From Gammaproteobacteria bacterium (GTDB lineage Bacteria > Pseudomonadota > Gammaproteobacteria > Burkholderiales > Rhodocyclaceae), in assembly GCA_018819515.1 (NCBI GenBank), contig JAHJPX010000012.1:1-64000 (forward strand): DNA of 64,000 nt. Reading direction: 5' to 3'. The notes under the pieces are model-generated. The model had not been told where the DNA came from and did no database searches. It saw only the letters and a program-made list of their open reading frames with translations. A program made the translations under genes and the position numbers. Below are positions 9,078 to 17,834 of the stretch, piece by piece (the first letter of the stretch is position 1; each line of letters opens with the position of its first letter).

Positions 9078-9653
9078 ATGAAGCAAAGATGGAGCAGGTT
9101 GGCGCTGGCAGTCGGCGCCATGACAATTTCGGCTGCGGCGTCCGCCGGACCCAGCGCAGCCATGCTGTCCAATGCGTGTTCCGGCTGCCACGGAACCCAT
9201 GGCGGCAGTGCCGGTCCGAGTATGCCCAGCCTGGCCAGCCAGTCCAAGACCGCCATCGTCGAAGCCATGAAGAAGTTCAAGAGCGGCGATCGCCCATCAA
9301 GCATTATGGGGCGCATCGCCAAGGGCTACACCGATGAACAGATAGAACTGATGGGCGATTTCTTCGCCAAGCAGAAGTTCCACGCCACCAGCCAGATGGT
9401 CGACGCGGCCATGGTCAAGCATGGCGCCAGCCTGCAGGAGTCCAACTGCTCGCGCTGTCACCTTGACGAAGGCAAGGATGGCAAGGACGACACGCCGGTA
9501 ATGGCCAGCCAGTGGCTGCCCTACCTGCAAATGCAGATGGACCTGTACCAGTCCGGCGCCCGCAAGATGCCGGAAAAAATGGCCGAGAAGGTCAAACCGC
9601 TCTCCAAGCATGACCTGGAAGCCCTGCTCCACTTCTACGCCAGTCAGAAATAA
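9078..9653 (+). CDS. Dihaem cytochrome c, flavocytochrome c subunit-like (FccA/c4 type)
   Basis: This 191-residue periplasmic protein has a signal peptide of about 23 residues and two haem c sites, CSGCH (34-38) and CSRCH (124-128), each in a small class I cytochrome domain, the layout of cytochrome c4 and of the cytochrome subunit of flavocytochrome c sulfide dehydrogenase. The ATG at 9078 is preferred over one 15 bp upstream because GGAGGAG lies 7 bases before it. The flavoprotein gene follows 15 bp later, so the two probably form a complex. Confidence 0.85.
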   Translation: MKQRWSRLALAVGAMTISAAASAGPSAAMLSNACSGCHGTHGGSAGPSMPSLASQSKTAIVEAMKKFKSGDRPSSIMGRIAKGYTDEQIELMGDFFAKQKFHATSQMVDAAMVKHGASLQESNCSRCHLDEGKDGKDDTPVMASQWLPYLQMQMDLYQSGARKMPEKMAEKVKPLSKHDLEALLHFYASQK

Positions 9654-9668
9654 AGGGAGGAAGACGAC

Positions 9669-10955
9669 ATGACTTTCGAACGCAGAAGTTTCCTTAAGCT
9701 CCTTGGCGCTGGAGCAGGCGTGGCAACCGCCGGGCTGGCTGGCTGCGCCACCCAGGCGGCATCTATCGCCGCCGGCAAACGCAAAGTGGTGGTAATCGGC
9801 GGCGGTTACGGCGGCACCATTGCGGCCAAGTACATCCGCATGATGGATTCTTCCATCGAGGTGACCCTGATCGAGCGCAACGACCATTTCGTTTCCTGCC
9901 CGTTCAGCAATCTCTATCTCGGCGGCATTCTCCCGGATCTCTCGCCACTGACCATCAAGTACGACAAACTGGCCGCCAACCACGGCATCAAGGTCGTCCA
10001 GGCCGACGTCACCGGCATCGACGCCGCCGCCCGCACCGTATCGACCAGCAAGGGTGTCTTCCACTACGAGCGCCTCGTGCTCTCGCCCGGCATCGACTTC
10101 CGCACCAACGAGATCGAGGGCTACAACGACAAGACAGCCGAAATGATGCCGCACTCCTGGAAAGCCGGTCCGCAGACCGTGCTGCTCCGTAAGCAACTCG
10201 AAGCCATGAAGCCCGGCGGCACCGTTGTGCTCTCCGTGCCGCTCGGCCCCTTCCGCTGCCCGCCCGGCCCCTACGAGCGGACCAGCATGATCGCCATGTA
10301 CCTCAAGCAGCACAAGCCCGGCTCCAAGATCGTCGTCCTGGACGCGAACCCGAACATCGTCTCCAAGGGTCCGCTCTTCAAGGCGGCCTGGGACAAGCAC
10401 TATCAGGGCATCATCGACTACCGCCCGGCCAAGAAGGTCACGGCGGTCGACAACGCCAGGATGGAAGTGCTCGTCGAAGGCATCGAGGCGGTGCACGGCG
10501 ACGTCATCAACCTCATCCCGCCGCAGAAGGCCGCACACATCGCCCACGTGGCGGGGGTCGTCGGCGAGGACAAGAAGTGGTGTCCGGTCAACCAGCAGAC
10601 CTTCGAGTCCACGGTACACAAGGGCATCCACGTCATCGGCGACGCCTCGATTGCCGGCGCCATGCCGAAGTCCGGCTACTCGGCCAACTCGGAAGCCAAG
10701 ATCTGCGCCGCCAACGTCGTGGCGATGATGAACGGCCGCGACCTCGCCGAGATCTCCGGCATCAACACCTGCTACAGCTACGTGACCGCCGACGAGGCGA
10801 TCAGCGTGGCGGCGGTCTACACGCTGGCCGAAGGCAAGATCGTCGGCGTCAAGGGCGCGGGCGGCGTGTCTCCCAAGGACTTCTCGATGGCCAAGACCGA
10901 GGCGATCTATGCTCACAGCTGGCTCAAGAACATCCTGACCGAGATGTCGACCTGA
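9669..10955 (+). CDS. Flavocytochrome c sulfide dehydrogenase-like flavoprotein subunit (FccB type)
   Basis: The 428-residue FAD protein has a twin-arginine signal (ERRSFLKLLGAG, residues 4-15) and a lipobox-like GLAGC at residue 26. An FAD-binding GGGYGG follows at 44-49. Cys77 in VSCPFSNLYLGG matches the Cys that binds FAD covalently in flavocytochrome c. Cys197 in RCPPGPYER and Cys368 in INTCYSYV match the redox-active cysteine pair by spacing (about 171 residues, against 176 in the Allochromatium enzyme as I recall it). Sulfide or another reduced sulfur compound is the likely substrate. It ends the cytochrome operon and is followed by a strong terminator. Confidence 0.88.
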   Translation: MTFERRSFLKLLGAGAGVATAGLAGCATQAASIAAGKRKVVVIGGGYGGTIAAKYIRMMDSSIEVTLIERNDHFVSCPFSNLYLGGILPDLSPLTIKYDKLAANHGIKVVQADVTGIDAAARTVSTSKGVFHYERLVLSPGIDFRTNEIEGYNDKTAEMMPHSWKAGPQTVLLRKQLEAMKPGGTVVLSVPLGPFRCPPGPYERTSMIAMYLKQHKPGSKIVVLDANPNIVSKGPLFKAAWDKHYQGIIDYRPAKKVTAVDNARMEVLVEGIEAVHGDVINLIPPQKAAHIAHVAGVVGEDKKWCPVNQQTFESTVHKGIHVIGDASIAGAMPKSGYSANSEAKICAANVVAMMNGRDLAEISGINTCYSYVTADEAISVAAVYTLAEGKIVGVKGAGGVSPKDFSMAKTEAIYAHSWLKNILTEMST

Positions 10956-10981
10956 GTCCGATTGCGGCTTCGGGCAGCAAG

Positions 10982-11012
10982 ACAAACCCCGCTTCGGCGG
11001 GGTTTGTTTTTC
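10982..11012. terminator. Bidirectional rho-independent terminator between fccB-like gene and dut
   Basis: A perfect 11-bp stem (ACAAACCCCGC paired with GCGGGGTTTGT) closes a TTCG tetraloop at 10993-10996, and T residues follow. The complement offers a shorter U-tract for the convergent dut gene. Confidence 0.9.
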
Positions 11013-11461
11013 TACTGGTGGCCGGTACTGCCGAAGCCCCCTTCGCCCCGATGGCTCGCATCGAAGTCGTCGACCACATTGAAGGCGACCTGCACCACCG
11101 GAACGACGACGAGTTGCGCCAGGCGATCGAGCGGGTTCAGCGTAAACGTTTCCTTGCCGCGGTTCCATGTCGACACGAATATCTCGCCCTGATAGTCGGA
11201 GTCGATCAGCCCGACCAGATTGCCGAGCACGATGCCGTGCTTGTGGCCCAGACCCGAACGCGGCAGGATCATCGCGGCCAGCCCGGGATCGGCGAGATGG
11301 ATCGCCATCCCCGTGGGGACCAGATGCGTCTCGCCGGGATGGATCTTGATCGGGGCCTCGATGCAGGCACGCAGATCGAGGCCGGCGGAACCGGGCGTGG
11401 CGTAATGCGGGGGGCTGTCCTTCAGCCGCTGGTCGAGAATCTTGACGTCTATTGTGGGCAC
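11012..11461 (-). CDS. dut: Deoxyuridine 5'-triphosphate nucleotidohydrolase (dUTPase)
   Basis: This 149-residue trimeric dUTPase hydrolyses dUTP to dUMP and pyrophosphate, keeping uracil out of DNA. The family motifs are visible in order: [36 protein letters not shown] and the C-terminal glycine-rich EGGFGSTG lid. It overlaps the 3' end of coaBC by 13 bases on the same strand, a common betaproteobacterial arrangement. Length is standard. Confidence 0.97.
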   Translation of the reverse strand: MPTIDVKILDQRLKDSPPHYATPGSAGLDLRACIEAPIKIHPGETHLVPTGMAIHLADPGLAAMILPRSGLGHKHGIVLGNLVGLIDSDYQGEIFVSTWNRGKETFTLNPLDRLAQLVVVPVVQVAFNVVDDFDASHRGEGGFGSTGHQ

Positions 11462-12666
11462 TTCATCAACCTCGCAATATGGGAAACGATGCCACGCGCG
11501 ACGTTCAGCTTGTCAGCCGCCGGCAGGGGATGCGCGCCCGTGTCATCGAACAACGTAACCTGATTGGTGTCGCCGCCGAGTCCGTCCTGCACCAGATTGC
11601 CCACCACCAGCGGCAGCTTCTTCGCCTTGCGCTTGGCTTCGGCGTACTCGGCCAGATTGCGGCTCTCGGCCGCAAAGCCGACGCAGAAGGGCGCATCCGG
11701 CCGCGCCGCGACTTGGGCGAGGATGTCCGGATTGGCGACCAGTTCCAGCTTCAGCGTCTCTTCGCCTTTCTTTATCTTGTGTTCGAACGCGCGGACTGGA
11801 CGGTAGTCGGCGACCGCGGCGACCGCGATAAACACATCCTGTCCCGGCAGCGAAGCCAGCACCGCGTCCCGCATCTCCAAGGCGCTGACGACATCGATGC
11901 GCCTGGCGTACCGCCAGGGCTGACTTTTCTCGCTGACCGGGCCGGCCACCACCGTGACCTCCGCGCCCGCCTCGGCACAGGCGCGCGCCAGCGCGAAACC
12001 CATCTTGCCGGAACTGGCGTTGGTCAGTCCGCGCACCGGATCGAGCGCCTCGAAAGTCGGCCCCGCCGTGAGCAGCACCTTTTTGCCGGCCAGCGGCTTC
12101 GGTTGGAGGAAAGCAACCAGCGCATCGAAAATCTCCTGCGCTTCCAGCATGCGGCCCTCGCCGACTTCGCCGCAGGCCTGTTCGCCCTCCGCCGGGCCAA
12201 GGATGGCCACCCCATCGGATTCCAGTTGTGCGATGTTGCGCTTCGTTGCCGGCTGCTCCCACATCTGGCGGTTCATCGCCGGCGCCACCAGCAAGGGGCA
12301 ATCGCGGGCAAGACAAAGGGTCGTCAGCAGATCGTTGGCCATGCCGTGCACCAGCCGCGCCAAGAAGTCTGCTGTTGCGGGCGCCACCAGCACGGCGTCC
12401 GCCCCCCCTTCACCCCTGGTCAGGTCAATATGCGCCATGCCTCGCTGATCCGCGTCCCACAGGCTGGACCAGACGTTGCGGCCCGAAAGCGCCTGAAAGG
12501 TCACGGCACTGACGAAATGCGTCGCCGCCTCGGTCATCACGACATCGACCGTCGCGCCGGCCTTGCCCAGGAGGCGCGTCAGTTCCGCCGCCTTGTAGGC
12601 CGCAATTCCGCCCGTAACGCCGAGGACGATGCGCTTGCCGCTCAATAGGCCGATGGGGTCGCTCAT
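11449..12666 (-). CDS. coaBC: Bifunctional phosphopantothenoylcysteine decarboxylase / phosphopantothenate-cysteine ligase
   Basis: The 405-residue fused enzyme performs two successive steps of coenzyme A synthesis. The N-terminal flavin-dependent decarboxylase half shows [14 protein letters not shown], the PAMNRQMW substrate loop and the [10 protein letters not shown] lid with its catalytic Cys. The ligase half begins near residue 190 ([27 protein letters not shown]) and ends with the VGFAAE and NLVQ regions. It is cotranscribed with dut. The panBCD genes that make its upstream precursor pantothenate are in the same window at 29627-31776. Confidence 0.97.
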   Translation of the reverse strand: MSDPIGLLSGKRIVLGVTGGIAAYKAAELTRLLGKAGATVDVVMTEAATHFVSAVTFQALSGRNVWSSLWDADQRGMAHIDLTRGEGGADAVLVAPATADFLARLVHGMANDLLTTLCLARDCPLLVAPAMNRQMWEQPATKRNIAQLESDGVAILGPAEGEQACGEVGEGRMLEAQEIFDALVAFLQPKPLAGKKVLLTAGPTFEALDPVRGLTNASSGKMGFALARACAEAGAEVTVVAGPVSEKSQPWRYARRIDVVSALEMRDAVLASLPGQDVFIAVAAVADYRPVRAFEHKIKKGEETLKLELVANPDILAQVAARPDAPFCVGFAAESRNLAEYAEAKRKAKKLPLVVGNLVQDGLGGDTNQVTLFDDTGAHPLPAADKLNVARGIVSHIARLMKCPQ

Positions 12667-12848
12667 GACAGGCAGAACTCCTTGAAAGTGCGCTGAATTT
12701 TACCTTCGAATGGCATTGACCGACCGGTATCGACCGGTTTTGCCGAACCGCACCCGAACCAAAAAGCACAAATTGCTAAAGAATTCCCGCAATCGTCCGT
12801 CAACACAACTATGACAACCTTAATTCCGTCCCGCAATGGGAGGTCAAC

Positions 12849-13235
12849 ATGAGTATCGACAGAGTTGGCGGCCCCGCCAGCAGCCCCGTTCAGCCCGCGC
12901 AACGCCCGAATGGCCCCGCGTCCGCACGGAGCACCCCGGTGGCGGGAAATGGACCGGTAGCCGCGGATTCCCCACGCAATTCGACACCCGCCACGAAAGC
13001 CCCGTCCGGTCCCGAGGAGTTGAAGCGGCTTTCCGCGGACATGCAGCGCATGACCGAATCCGTTGCCCCCAAGCTCGAATTCGCCATGGACGAAAGCACC
13101 GGCAAACCGTTGATCAAAGTCGTGGACAAGGCGACCAACGAACTCATCCTGCAGATTCCGTCCGAAGAAGCGCTGCAAATCGTCGAGCAACTCGGCAAAT
13201 TCCAGCAGCAACTGTTGCGTACCCAAAAGGCCTGA
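12849..13235 (+). CDS. flaG: FlaG family protein
   Basis: The 128-residue protein has a disordered Pro/Ser/Ala-rich first half and a C-terminal FlaG domain (about residues 65-125) with the family's KLEFAMDESTGKPLIKVVDK and IRQIP-like ILQIPSEEALQIVEQL. FlaG proteins are linked to flagellar filament length or flagellin handling, but no other flagellar gene is nearby, so the role here is inferred from the domain alone. The start is the ATG at 12849. It lies between the coaBC promoter region and radC. Confidence 0.75.
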   Translation: MSIDRVGGPASSPVQPAQRPNGPASARSTPVAGNGPVAADSPRNSTPATKAPSGPEELKRLSADMQRMTESVAPKLEFAMDESTGKPLIKVVDKATNELILQIPSEEALQIVEQLGKFQQQLLRTQKA

Positions 13236-13304
13236 AAAGCCGATCAGCAAGCCCATTCATGACAGGTAGAATTCCGTGAAAGAACCCGGAACGTCTACCT
13301 GCGA

Positions 13305-13985
13305 ATGGCAATTTCCGACTGGCCCGAGAACGAACGCCCGCGAGAGCGATTGCTGGCCCATGGGCCGCAGGCGCTTTCCGACGCGGAACTGCTGGCAATC
13401 TTCCTGCGCGTCGGCGTCAAGGGCAAGAGCGCCGTCGACCTCGCCCGCGACCTGCTGACCCGTTTCGACGGCAGCCTCGCCCGCCTAGCCGCAGTACCGG
13501 CACGCGAACTGGCCAAATTGCCCGGCCTCGGCCCGGCCAAGGCCACACAGCTCGCCGCGACGCTTGAACTGGCCCGCCGGGCCCTGATAGAACAAATGAA
13601 AGGGAGCGACCTGCTGTCCTCGCCGGGCTCGGTACGCGACTGGCTGAAGCTCAGGCTCGGCAGCCTGGCCCACGAAGTGTTCGGCGCACTCTGGCTCGAC
13701 GCCCAAAATCGCCTGATCGGCTGGGACGAACTTTTCCGCGGCACGCTGACGCAAACCAGCGTCTACCCGCGCGAAGTCGTGAAGCAGGCACTCACCCGCA
13801 ATGCCGCCGCCGTCATTCTCGCCCACAACCATCCTTCCGGACTGGCCGAGCCGTCGGCCGCCGACGAAGCCCTGACTCGTGGCCTGAAGGAGGCGCTGGC
13901 GCTGGTCGACGTTCGACTCCTCGACCATTTCATCGTCGCCGGTAGCGCGCTTCCCCTTTCTTTCGCCGAACGCGGCCTCATCTGA
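13305..13985 (+). CDS. radC: RadC/JAB domain protein
   Basis: This 226-residue protein has an N-terminal helix-hairpin-helix region ([17 protein letters not shown]) and a C-terminal JAB/MPN metal-binding domain with [18 protein letters not shown] and DHFIVA. The His and Asp residues of the JAMM-type motif are present. The historic link to DNA repair is weak and the biochemical role is uncertain. It precedes rpmB-rpmG, an arrangement conserved in many proteobacteria. Confidence 0.93.
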   Translation: MAISDWPENERPRERLLAHGPQALSDAELLAIFLRVGVKGKSAVDLARDLLTRFDGSLARLAAVPARELAKLPGLGPAKATQLAATLELARRALIEQMKGSDLLSSPGSVRDWLKLRLGSLAHEVFGALWLDAQNRLIGWDELFRGTLTQTSVYPREVVKQALTRNAAAVILAHNHPSGLAEPSAADEALTRGLKEALALVDVRLLDHFIVAGSALPLSFAERGLI

Positions 13986-13992
13986 AAAGGGC

Positions 13993-14022
13993 TTGAAAGG
14001 CCGGGACCATTCCGGGTATACT
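13993..14022 (+). promoter_or_regulatory. Sigma-70-type promoter for rpmB-rpmG
   Basis: A TTGAAA hexamer at 13993-13998 and TATACT at 14017-14022 are separated by 18 bp, about 38 bp upstream of the rpmB start. This is the best-looking housekeeping promoter in the window. Confidence 0.65.
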
Positions 14023-14060
14023 GCGCGGCTTTACTGAATTCGACTGACTGGAGCAAGACC

Positions 14061-14294
14061 ATGTCTCGCGTCTGCCAAGTGACGGGCAAGGCCCCGATGG
14101 TTGGGAACAACGTTTCCCACGCCAACAACAAGACCAAGCGCCGCTATCTGCCCAACCTGCAAAACCGCCGCTTCTGGGTGGAAAGCGAAAACCGCTGGGT
14201 GCGCCTGCGCGTATCCAATGCCGGTTTGCGCACCATCGACAAGAAGGGCATCGACGTCGTCCTCGCCGAATTGCGCGAACGCGGCGAGATCTAA
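14061..14294 (+). CDS. rpmB: 50S ribosomal protein L28
   Basis: This 77-residue large-subunit protein begins [27 protein letters not shown], shown here only as its start [10 protein letters not shown] and the [11 protein letters not shown] box. It lacks paired CxxC motifs, so it is the zinc-independent form. It is cotranscribed with rpmG 12 bp downstream. Confidence 0.98.
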   Translation: MSRVCQVTGKAPMVGNNVSHANNKTKRRYLPNLQNRRFWVESENRWVRLRVSNAGLRTIDKKGIDVVLAELRERGEI

Positions 14295-14306
14295 CGGAGA
14301 ACGATC

Positions 14307-14474
14307 ATGGCCAAAGGCGCCCGCGACAAGATCAAACTGGAATCCACGGCCGGTACCGGCCACTTCTACACCACCAACAAGAACAAGCGCACCACGCCCG
14401 AAAAGCTGGAGTTCATGAAGTACGACCCCAAGGCGCGCAAGCACGTCCTTTACAAGGAAGTGAAGCTGAAGTAA
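14307..14474 (+). CDS. rpmG: 50S ribosomal protein L33
   Basis: The 55-residue protein starts [13 protein letters not shown] and ends [11 protein letters not shown], preceded by an ACGGAGAA ribosome-binding site. It contains no cysteine, so it is the zinc-independent paralogue type. It follows rpmB and is closed by a strong terminator. Confidence 0.98.
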   Translation: MAKGARDKIKLESTAGTGHFYTTNKNKRTTPEKLEFMKYDPKARKHVLYKEVKLK

Positions 14475-14491
14475 ACCGGCTTCGCCTCGGT

Positions 14492-14518
14492 AAAAAGCCC
14501 GCTTCGGCGGGCTTTTTT
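14492..14518 (+). terminator. Rho-independent terminator after rpmG
   Basis: AAAAAGCCCGC and GCGGGCTTTTTT form a stem around a TTCG-type loop, with a run of six T residues, 17 bp after the rpmG stop. Confidence 0.9.
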
Positions 14519-14558
14519 GCATCTGAAAGCCATACAGTCCCGGAATATCAGGCGCATG

Positions 14559-14584
14559 GTGGCGTACCACCAAGGCTGACTTTT
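14559..14584 (-). repeat. Dispersed 25-bp element, copy 2 (variant)
   Basis: Reads GTGGCGTACCACC then AAGGCTGACTTTT on the plus strand, the reverse orientation of the element with a changed stem. It lies between the rpmG terminator and the end of the MscS gene. Confidence 0.7.
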
Positions 14585-14626
14585 GCCACACCGCGTCATC
14601 GCATCAGGGCACGCGACGGGCGAAAT

Positions 14627-15904
14627 TCATTTCTCGCCGAGAATGCGCACTTCCCGCTGCGGGAAGGGAATCTGGATGCCGGCCGACTGGAAGGCGTGCC
14701 AGATCGCCAGATTGATGTCCGAAGTCAGCTCCAGCGTGCCTTCGTGAGCATCGGCGATCCAGAAACCGACTTCCATATTGATGCCGGAATCGGCGAACGC
14801 CACGACGAACCCCTTCGGCAAAGGGTCGGCCAGCACCCGCGGCTGGGCAGCAGCGGCCGCAACCAGTATCTCCTTCGCCCGTTCCAGATCAGTGCCGTAG
14901 GCCACCTGCACCGGCAACGAAAAGCGCACCTTGGTGTCCGTGAATGACTGGTTCTTCACCACCGAACTCATCATCACCTCGTTGGGGACGATCGCCTCGA
15001 CCCCGGTCAGCCCCTTCAGCACCGTGTAGCGCGTCGTGATGCGCGTGACCTCACCCTTGTCGTCGCCGACCGTGACCAGGTTGCCGATGCGAATCGACCG
15101 ATCCAGCAGGAGGATGAAACCCGAAACGTAGTTGGCGGCAATTTTTTGCAGGCCAAAGCCGAGGCCGACGCCGAGCGCGCCGCCGAACACCGACAAGGTG
15201 GTCAGGTCGATGCCGACCATGGGCAGCGCAATCAGCACGGCGAGCACGATCAACACGGCGCGAGAGAGACGCGCGAAAACAGTGCGCAGGCTAGTGTCCA
15301 GCCCCTCCGCGGCCGCCAGCCGCGACTCGATGGCGCCGCCAGCCCACAACGCCAGCAACAGCGTCGCCAGTACCGTTGCAATCCCCTGCAGAATCAGCCA
15401 GAGATTCAGTTTCTGCTTGCCGACAGTGAAACTGACTTCCTCCAGGAGGTTGATCAGGTCCGGCAGCAGGCCGGTGATGTACAGGGCCACGACGGCCCAG
15501 GCCGCGGCTGCGAAGGTGCGCTCGAAGGTGGCCAACCAGGCACCGCTGAAACTCACGCGTAACACGAAGAACACACTGCGGATCACCGCCAGCGAGACCA
15601 GCAGCGGCACCGCCAGCGAAAGTAGATTGACGTGATGCCAGTGTGCGAGCAACGGGCGGGCGACGAGCACCAGTATCAGCGCCGACAGCGGAAACGCCAA
15701 TCGCTTGAAGCCACGCCGTCCGAGACGGCGGCCCGAGGACTGCGCCTTGTCTGCCTGTACCTCACGAAGACGGATGAGATAGCTGAACAACCAGGCAACG
15801 GCGAGACAAACGGCCAGCACGCCGATCTGCCAGATCACGTCCGGCGCCTGTATATCCGACCATATATCCGCCAGCAACAACCCGAACTGGCTGTTCGCGC
15901 TCAT
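14627..15904 (-). CDS. MscS-family mechanosensitive channel
   Basis: This 425-residue inner-membrane protein has about six hydrophobic segments (residues 20-275), a glycine-rich pore helix region (GGALGVGLGFGLQKIAANYVSGF, residues about 238-260) and the MscS beta domain (RIGNLVTVGDDKGEVTRITTRYTVL, VPNEVMMSS). It would release osmolytes on hypo-osmotic shock. Its start overlaps the stop of the upstream PLD gene by 4 bases, the last junction of a long coupled operon that begins with dedA. Confidence 0.92.
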   Translation of the reverse strand: MSANSQFGLLLADIWSDIQAPDVIWQIGVLAVCLAVAWLFSYLIRLREVQADKAQSSGRRLGRRGFKRLAFPLSALILVLVARPLLAHWHHVNLLSLAVPLLVSLAVIRSVFFVLRVSFSGAWLATFERTFAAAAWAVVALYITGLLPDLINLLEEVSFTVGKQKLNLWLILQGIATVLATLLLALWAGGAIESRLAAAEGLDTSLRTVFARLSRAVLIVLAVLIALPMVGIDLTTLSVFGGALGVGLGFGLQKIAANYVSGFILLLDRSIRIGNLVTVGDDKGEVTRITTRYTVLKGLTGVEAIVPNEVMMSSVVKNQSFTDTKVRFSLPVQVAYGTDLERAKEILVAAAAAQPRVLADPLPKGFVVAFADSGINMEVGFWIADAHEGTLELTSDINLAIWHAFQSAGIQIPFPQREVRILGEK

Positions 15905-16491
15905 TTCCTGATCACCTCCACGTAGGGCAGCGCCTCTTCGCGGTGGCGGCGCCAGTTGCCGAGATAGGCGTGCGCGAGCGACGCGTTGCCGCGCAGGATC
16001 AGCATGTTCTCGGCATTGCGCGCCTGCGCCGAATAGCTGAAATTGTAGCTACCGGTCACGACCACGGGTTCCGTGTCCTCGGCATCGATGAGCATGATCT
16101 TGTTATGGGCGCTAGCGTAGCGCACCTCGAACCAAACGGGTATTCCGGTTTCATGCAATTTCTGGACGAGGCTGCCCGGGTTCTTGGTCGCCTGTTCGAC
16201 GTCGGCCAGCACCTCGACGCGCACCCCGCGCCGATGCGCGTTTTCCAGCGCCTTGGCGAGGTTGCGGCTGGTGAGTATGAAAGCCTGAACATGGATGCTG
16301 TGCCGGGCCTCGTCGATCACCTTGAGCAGCGCACCTTCGGCGTCGTCCCAGGGCGTGAACAACACCTGTACCGTACCCTGCGCCGGCAGCGGTTCCGTGG
16401 CCAGCGCCGGCAGACAGGCGAGCGCCAGCAGGAGTCCGGCCGCCGGGCCGCCCCAAGGCCGGGCGGCGCGTGCCGCAAGGCGCACCACCAC
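15901..16491 (-). CDS. Exported phospholipase D-like (single HKD) nuclease/transferase
   Basis: The protein carries one PLD signature (SAHNKIMLIDAEDTEPVVVTGSYNFS), the form found in periplasmic Nuc-type endonucleases that dimerise to make an active site; specific activity is not predictable. A signal peptide precedes the mature part beginning near TEPLPAQGTVQVLF. The start is uncertain: three consecutive GTG codons (16491, 16488, 16485) precede the hydrophobic segment and none has a clear Shine-Dalgarno site. The first about 15 codons lie inside a copy of the 137-bp repeat, so the 5' end may have been rebuilt by repeat insertion. It overlaps the mscS start by 4 bases. Confidence 0.75.
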   Translation of the reverse strand: MVVRLAARAARPWGGPAAGLLLALACLPALATEPLPAQGTVQVLFTPWDDAEGALLKVIDEARHSIHVQAFILTSRNLAKALENAHRRGVRVEVLADVEQATKNPGSLVQKLHETGIPVWFEVRYASAHNKIMLIDAEDTEPVVVTGSYNFSYSAQARNAENMLILRGNASLAHAYLGNWRRHREEALPYVEVIRK

Positions 16492-16581
16492 ACACGTACC
16501 GGGGAACGCGCCCCGTAACCGGCGAGCGCAGCGAGCTTGCAGGCTCTCCCCCGCGAGGGGGAGACGGAGGGGGCGGGTCAC
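16446..16581 (-). repeat. 137-bp dispersed repeat, copy A
   Basis: The sequence from GGGCCGCCCC to GGGTCAC is alignable along its length with 63830-63966 and, more loosely, with 19929-20047. Shared blocks include GCGCCCCGT, GCGCAGCGAG and CTTGCAGGCT. It fills the only real gap in the dedA-to-mscS operon, and its end contains the rsmB stop codon. Confidence 0.75.
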
Positions 16582-17834
16582 CGCTTTCTCTCCAGTACGG
16601 CGGCGAAGAAGCCATCCGTGCCGTGCGTATGCGGCAGCAGACGCAGTTCGGTCCCGACATCGATATCGATCCCCTGCTTGGCCAGGATTTCGGCTGCCGA
16701 CAGTTGCGTGAAATCGGGATGACTGTCGAGGAACGCATTGACGATCGCCTCGTTTTCCTCGGGCAGGATGCTGCATGTCGCGTAGACCAGCCGCCCGCCG
16801 GCTTTCAGCAGCCGCGCCGCGCCGGCCAGGATATCGGCCTGCTTGCGCATGAGTTCGGCCACCGACTCGGGCGTCTGGCGCCACTTGAGGTCGGGGTTGC
16901 GACGCAGCGTGCCGAGTCCGGAACAGGGCGCATCGACCAGCACACGGTCGATCTTGCCGGCCAGGCGCTTCACCTTGATGTCGTTCTCGCCGCTGATCAG
17001 CACCGGATGGACATTCGACAATCCCGACCGCGCGAGACGTGGCTTCAGCTTCATCAACCGCTTGTCGGCCACGTCGAAGGCGTAGAGCCGGCCGGTCGAA
17101 CGCATCATCGCGCCGAGCAGCAGCGTCTTGCCGCCGGCGCCGGCGCAAAAATCGACCACCATTTCGCCGCGTTTCGGCGCGAGCAAATGGCCCAGCAACT
17201 GACTGCCTTCATCCTGGACCTCGATGGCGCCATCGAGGAAAAGCGGATGCTTCGCCAGCGACGGACGCCCCTTGAGGCGGACGCCCATCGGCGCGTAGCG
17301 GCAGGCCTCGGCCTCGATGCCGTCGGCCGTCAGGCGCGCCAGCACCTCCTCGCGATTCGCTTTCAGCGCGTTGACCCGCAAATCCAGTTGCGCTGGCTGG
17401 TTGAGTCCGCGCGCCAGCGCCAGCAGTTCGTCCGGTCCCATGCGCTCCAGCAGACGCTCCGCCAGCCAGTCCGGCAGATCGGCCTGCTCCGCCAGCGTCA
17501 GTTGCGGCTCAGGCTGCGCCTTGAATTGCGCCAGCCAGTCGAGTTCGCGCGGGCTCACCGCCTCGGCCAACTGCCGCTGGTTGCAGCCCTGCAAACGCGT
17601 CAACGCCGCCAGCACGAGCCGGCGCGGCGTCGCATCCGGGCCAACCAGTCGTTCCAGCAGGCGCTTGCGGCGCAACACCGCATAGGCCGTCTCGGCGACG
17701 AAAGCTCGTTCCTGTATCCCGGTCCTATCCACCTTGAAGTGCGTCGACAGCACGCCGTCAGCGGGCTGGTTGAACTTCAACATATCGGTGGCGGCGACGA
17801 CGGCGGCGTCCAGCAGTTTTTCAGTGATGCGCAT
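16578..17834 (-). CDS. rsmB: 16S rRNA (cytosine-C5) methyltransferase, RsmB/NOL1-NOP2-Sun family
   Basis: The 418-residue SAM-dependent enzyme is predicted to methylate a 16S rRNA cytosine (C967 for RsmB). The SAM site DFCAGAGGKTLLLGAMM, the DAPCSGLGTLRRNPDLKW motif and the catalytic YATCSILPEENE are all present. The N-terminal 140 residues are weaker and resemble the NusB-like RNA-binding part; some annotations would simply say RsmB-related. The start ATG shares bases with the stop of the DUF3108 gene (TGATG). Confidence 0.9.
   Translation of the reverse strand: MRITEKLLDAAVVAATDMLKFNQPADGVLSTHFKVDRTGIQERAFVAETAYAVLRRKRLLERLVGPDATPRRLVLAALTRLQGCNQRQLAEAVSPRELDWLAQFKAQPEPQLTLAEQADLPDWLAERLLERMGPDELLALARGLNQPAQLDLRVNALKANREEVLARLTADGIEAEACRYAPMGVRLKGRPSLAKHPLFLDGAIEVQDEGSQLLGHLLAPKRGEMVVDFCAGAGGKTLLLGAMMRSTGRLYAFDVADKRLMKLKPRLARSGLSNVHPVLISGENDIKVKRLAGKIDRVLVDAPCSGLGTLRRNPDLKWRQTPESVAELMRKQADILAGAARLLKAGGRLVYATCSILPEENEAIVNAFLDSHPDFTQLSAAEILAKQGIDIDVGTELRLLPHTHGTDGFFAAVLERKR

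Noticed and set aside
9297..11168. Large minus-strand open frame opposite the flavocytochrome genes
   Set aside because: No domain or signal; the plus-strand genes carry haem motifs, FAD-binding and Tat signals.
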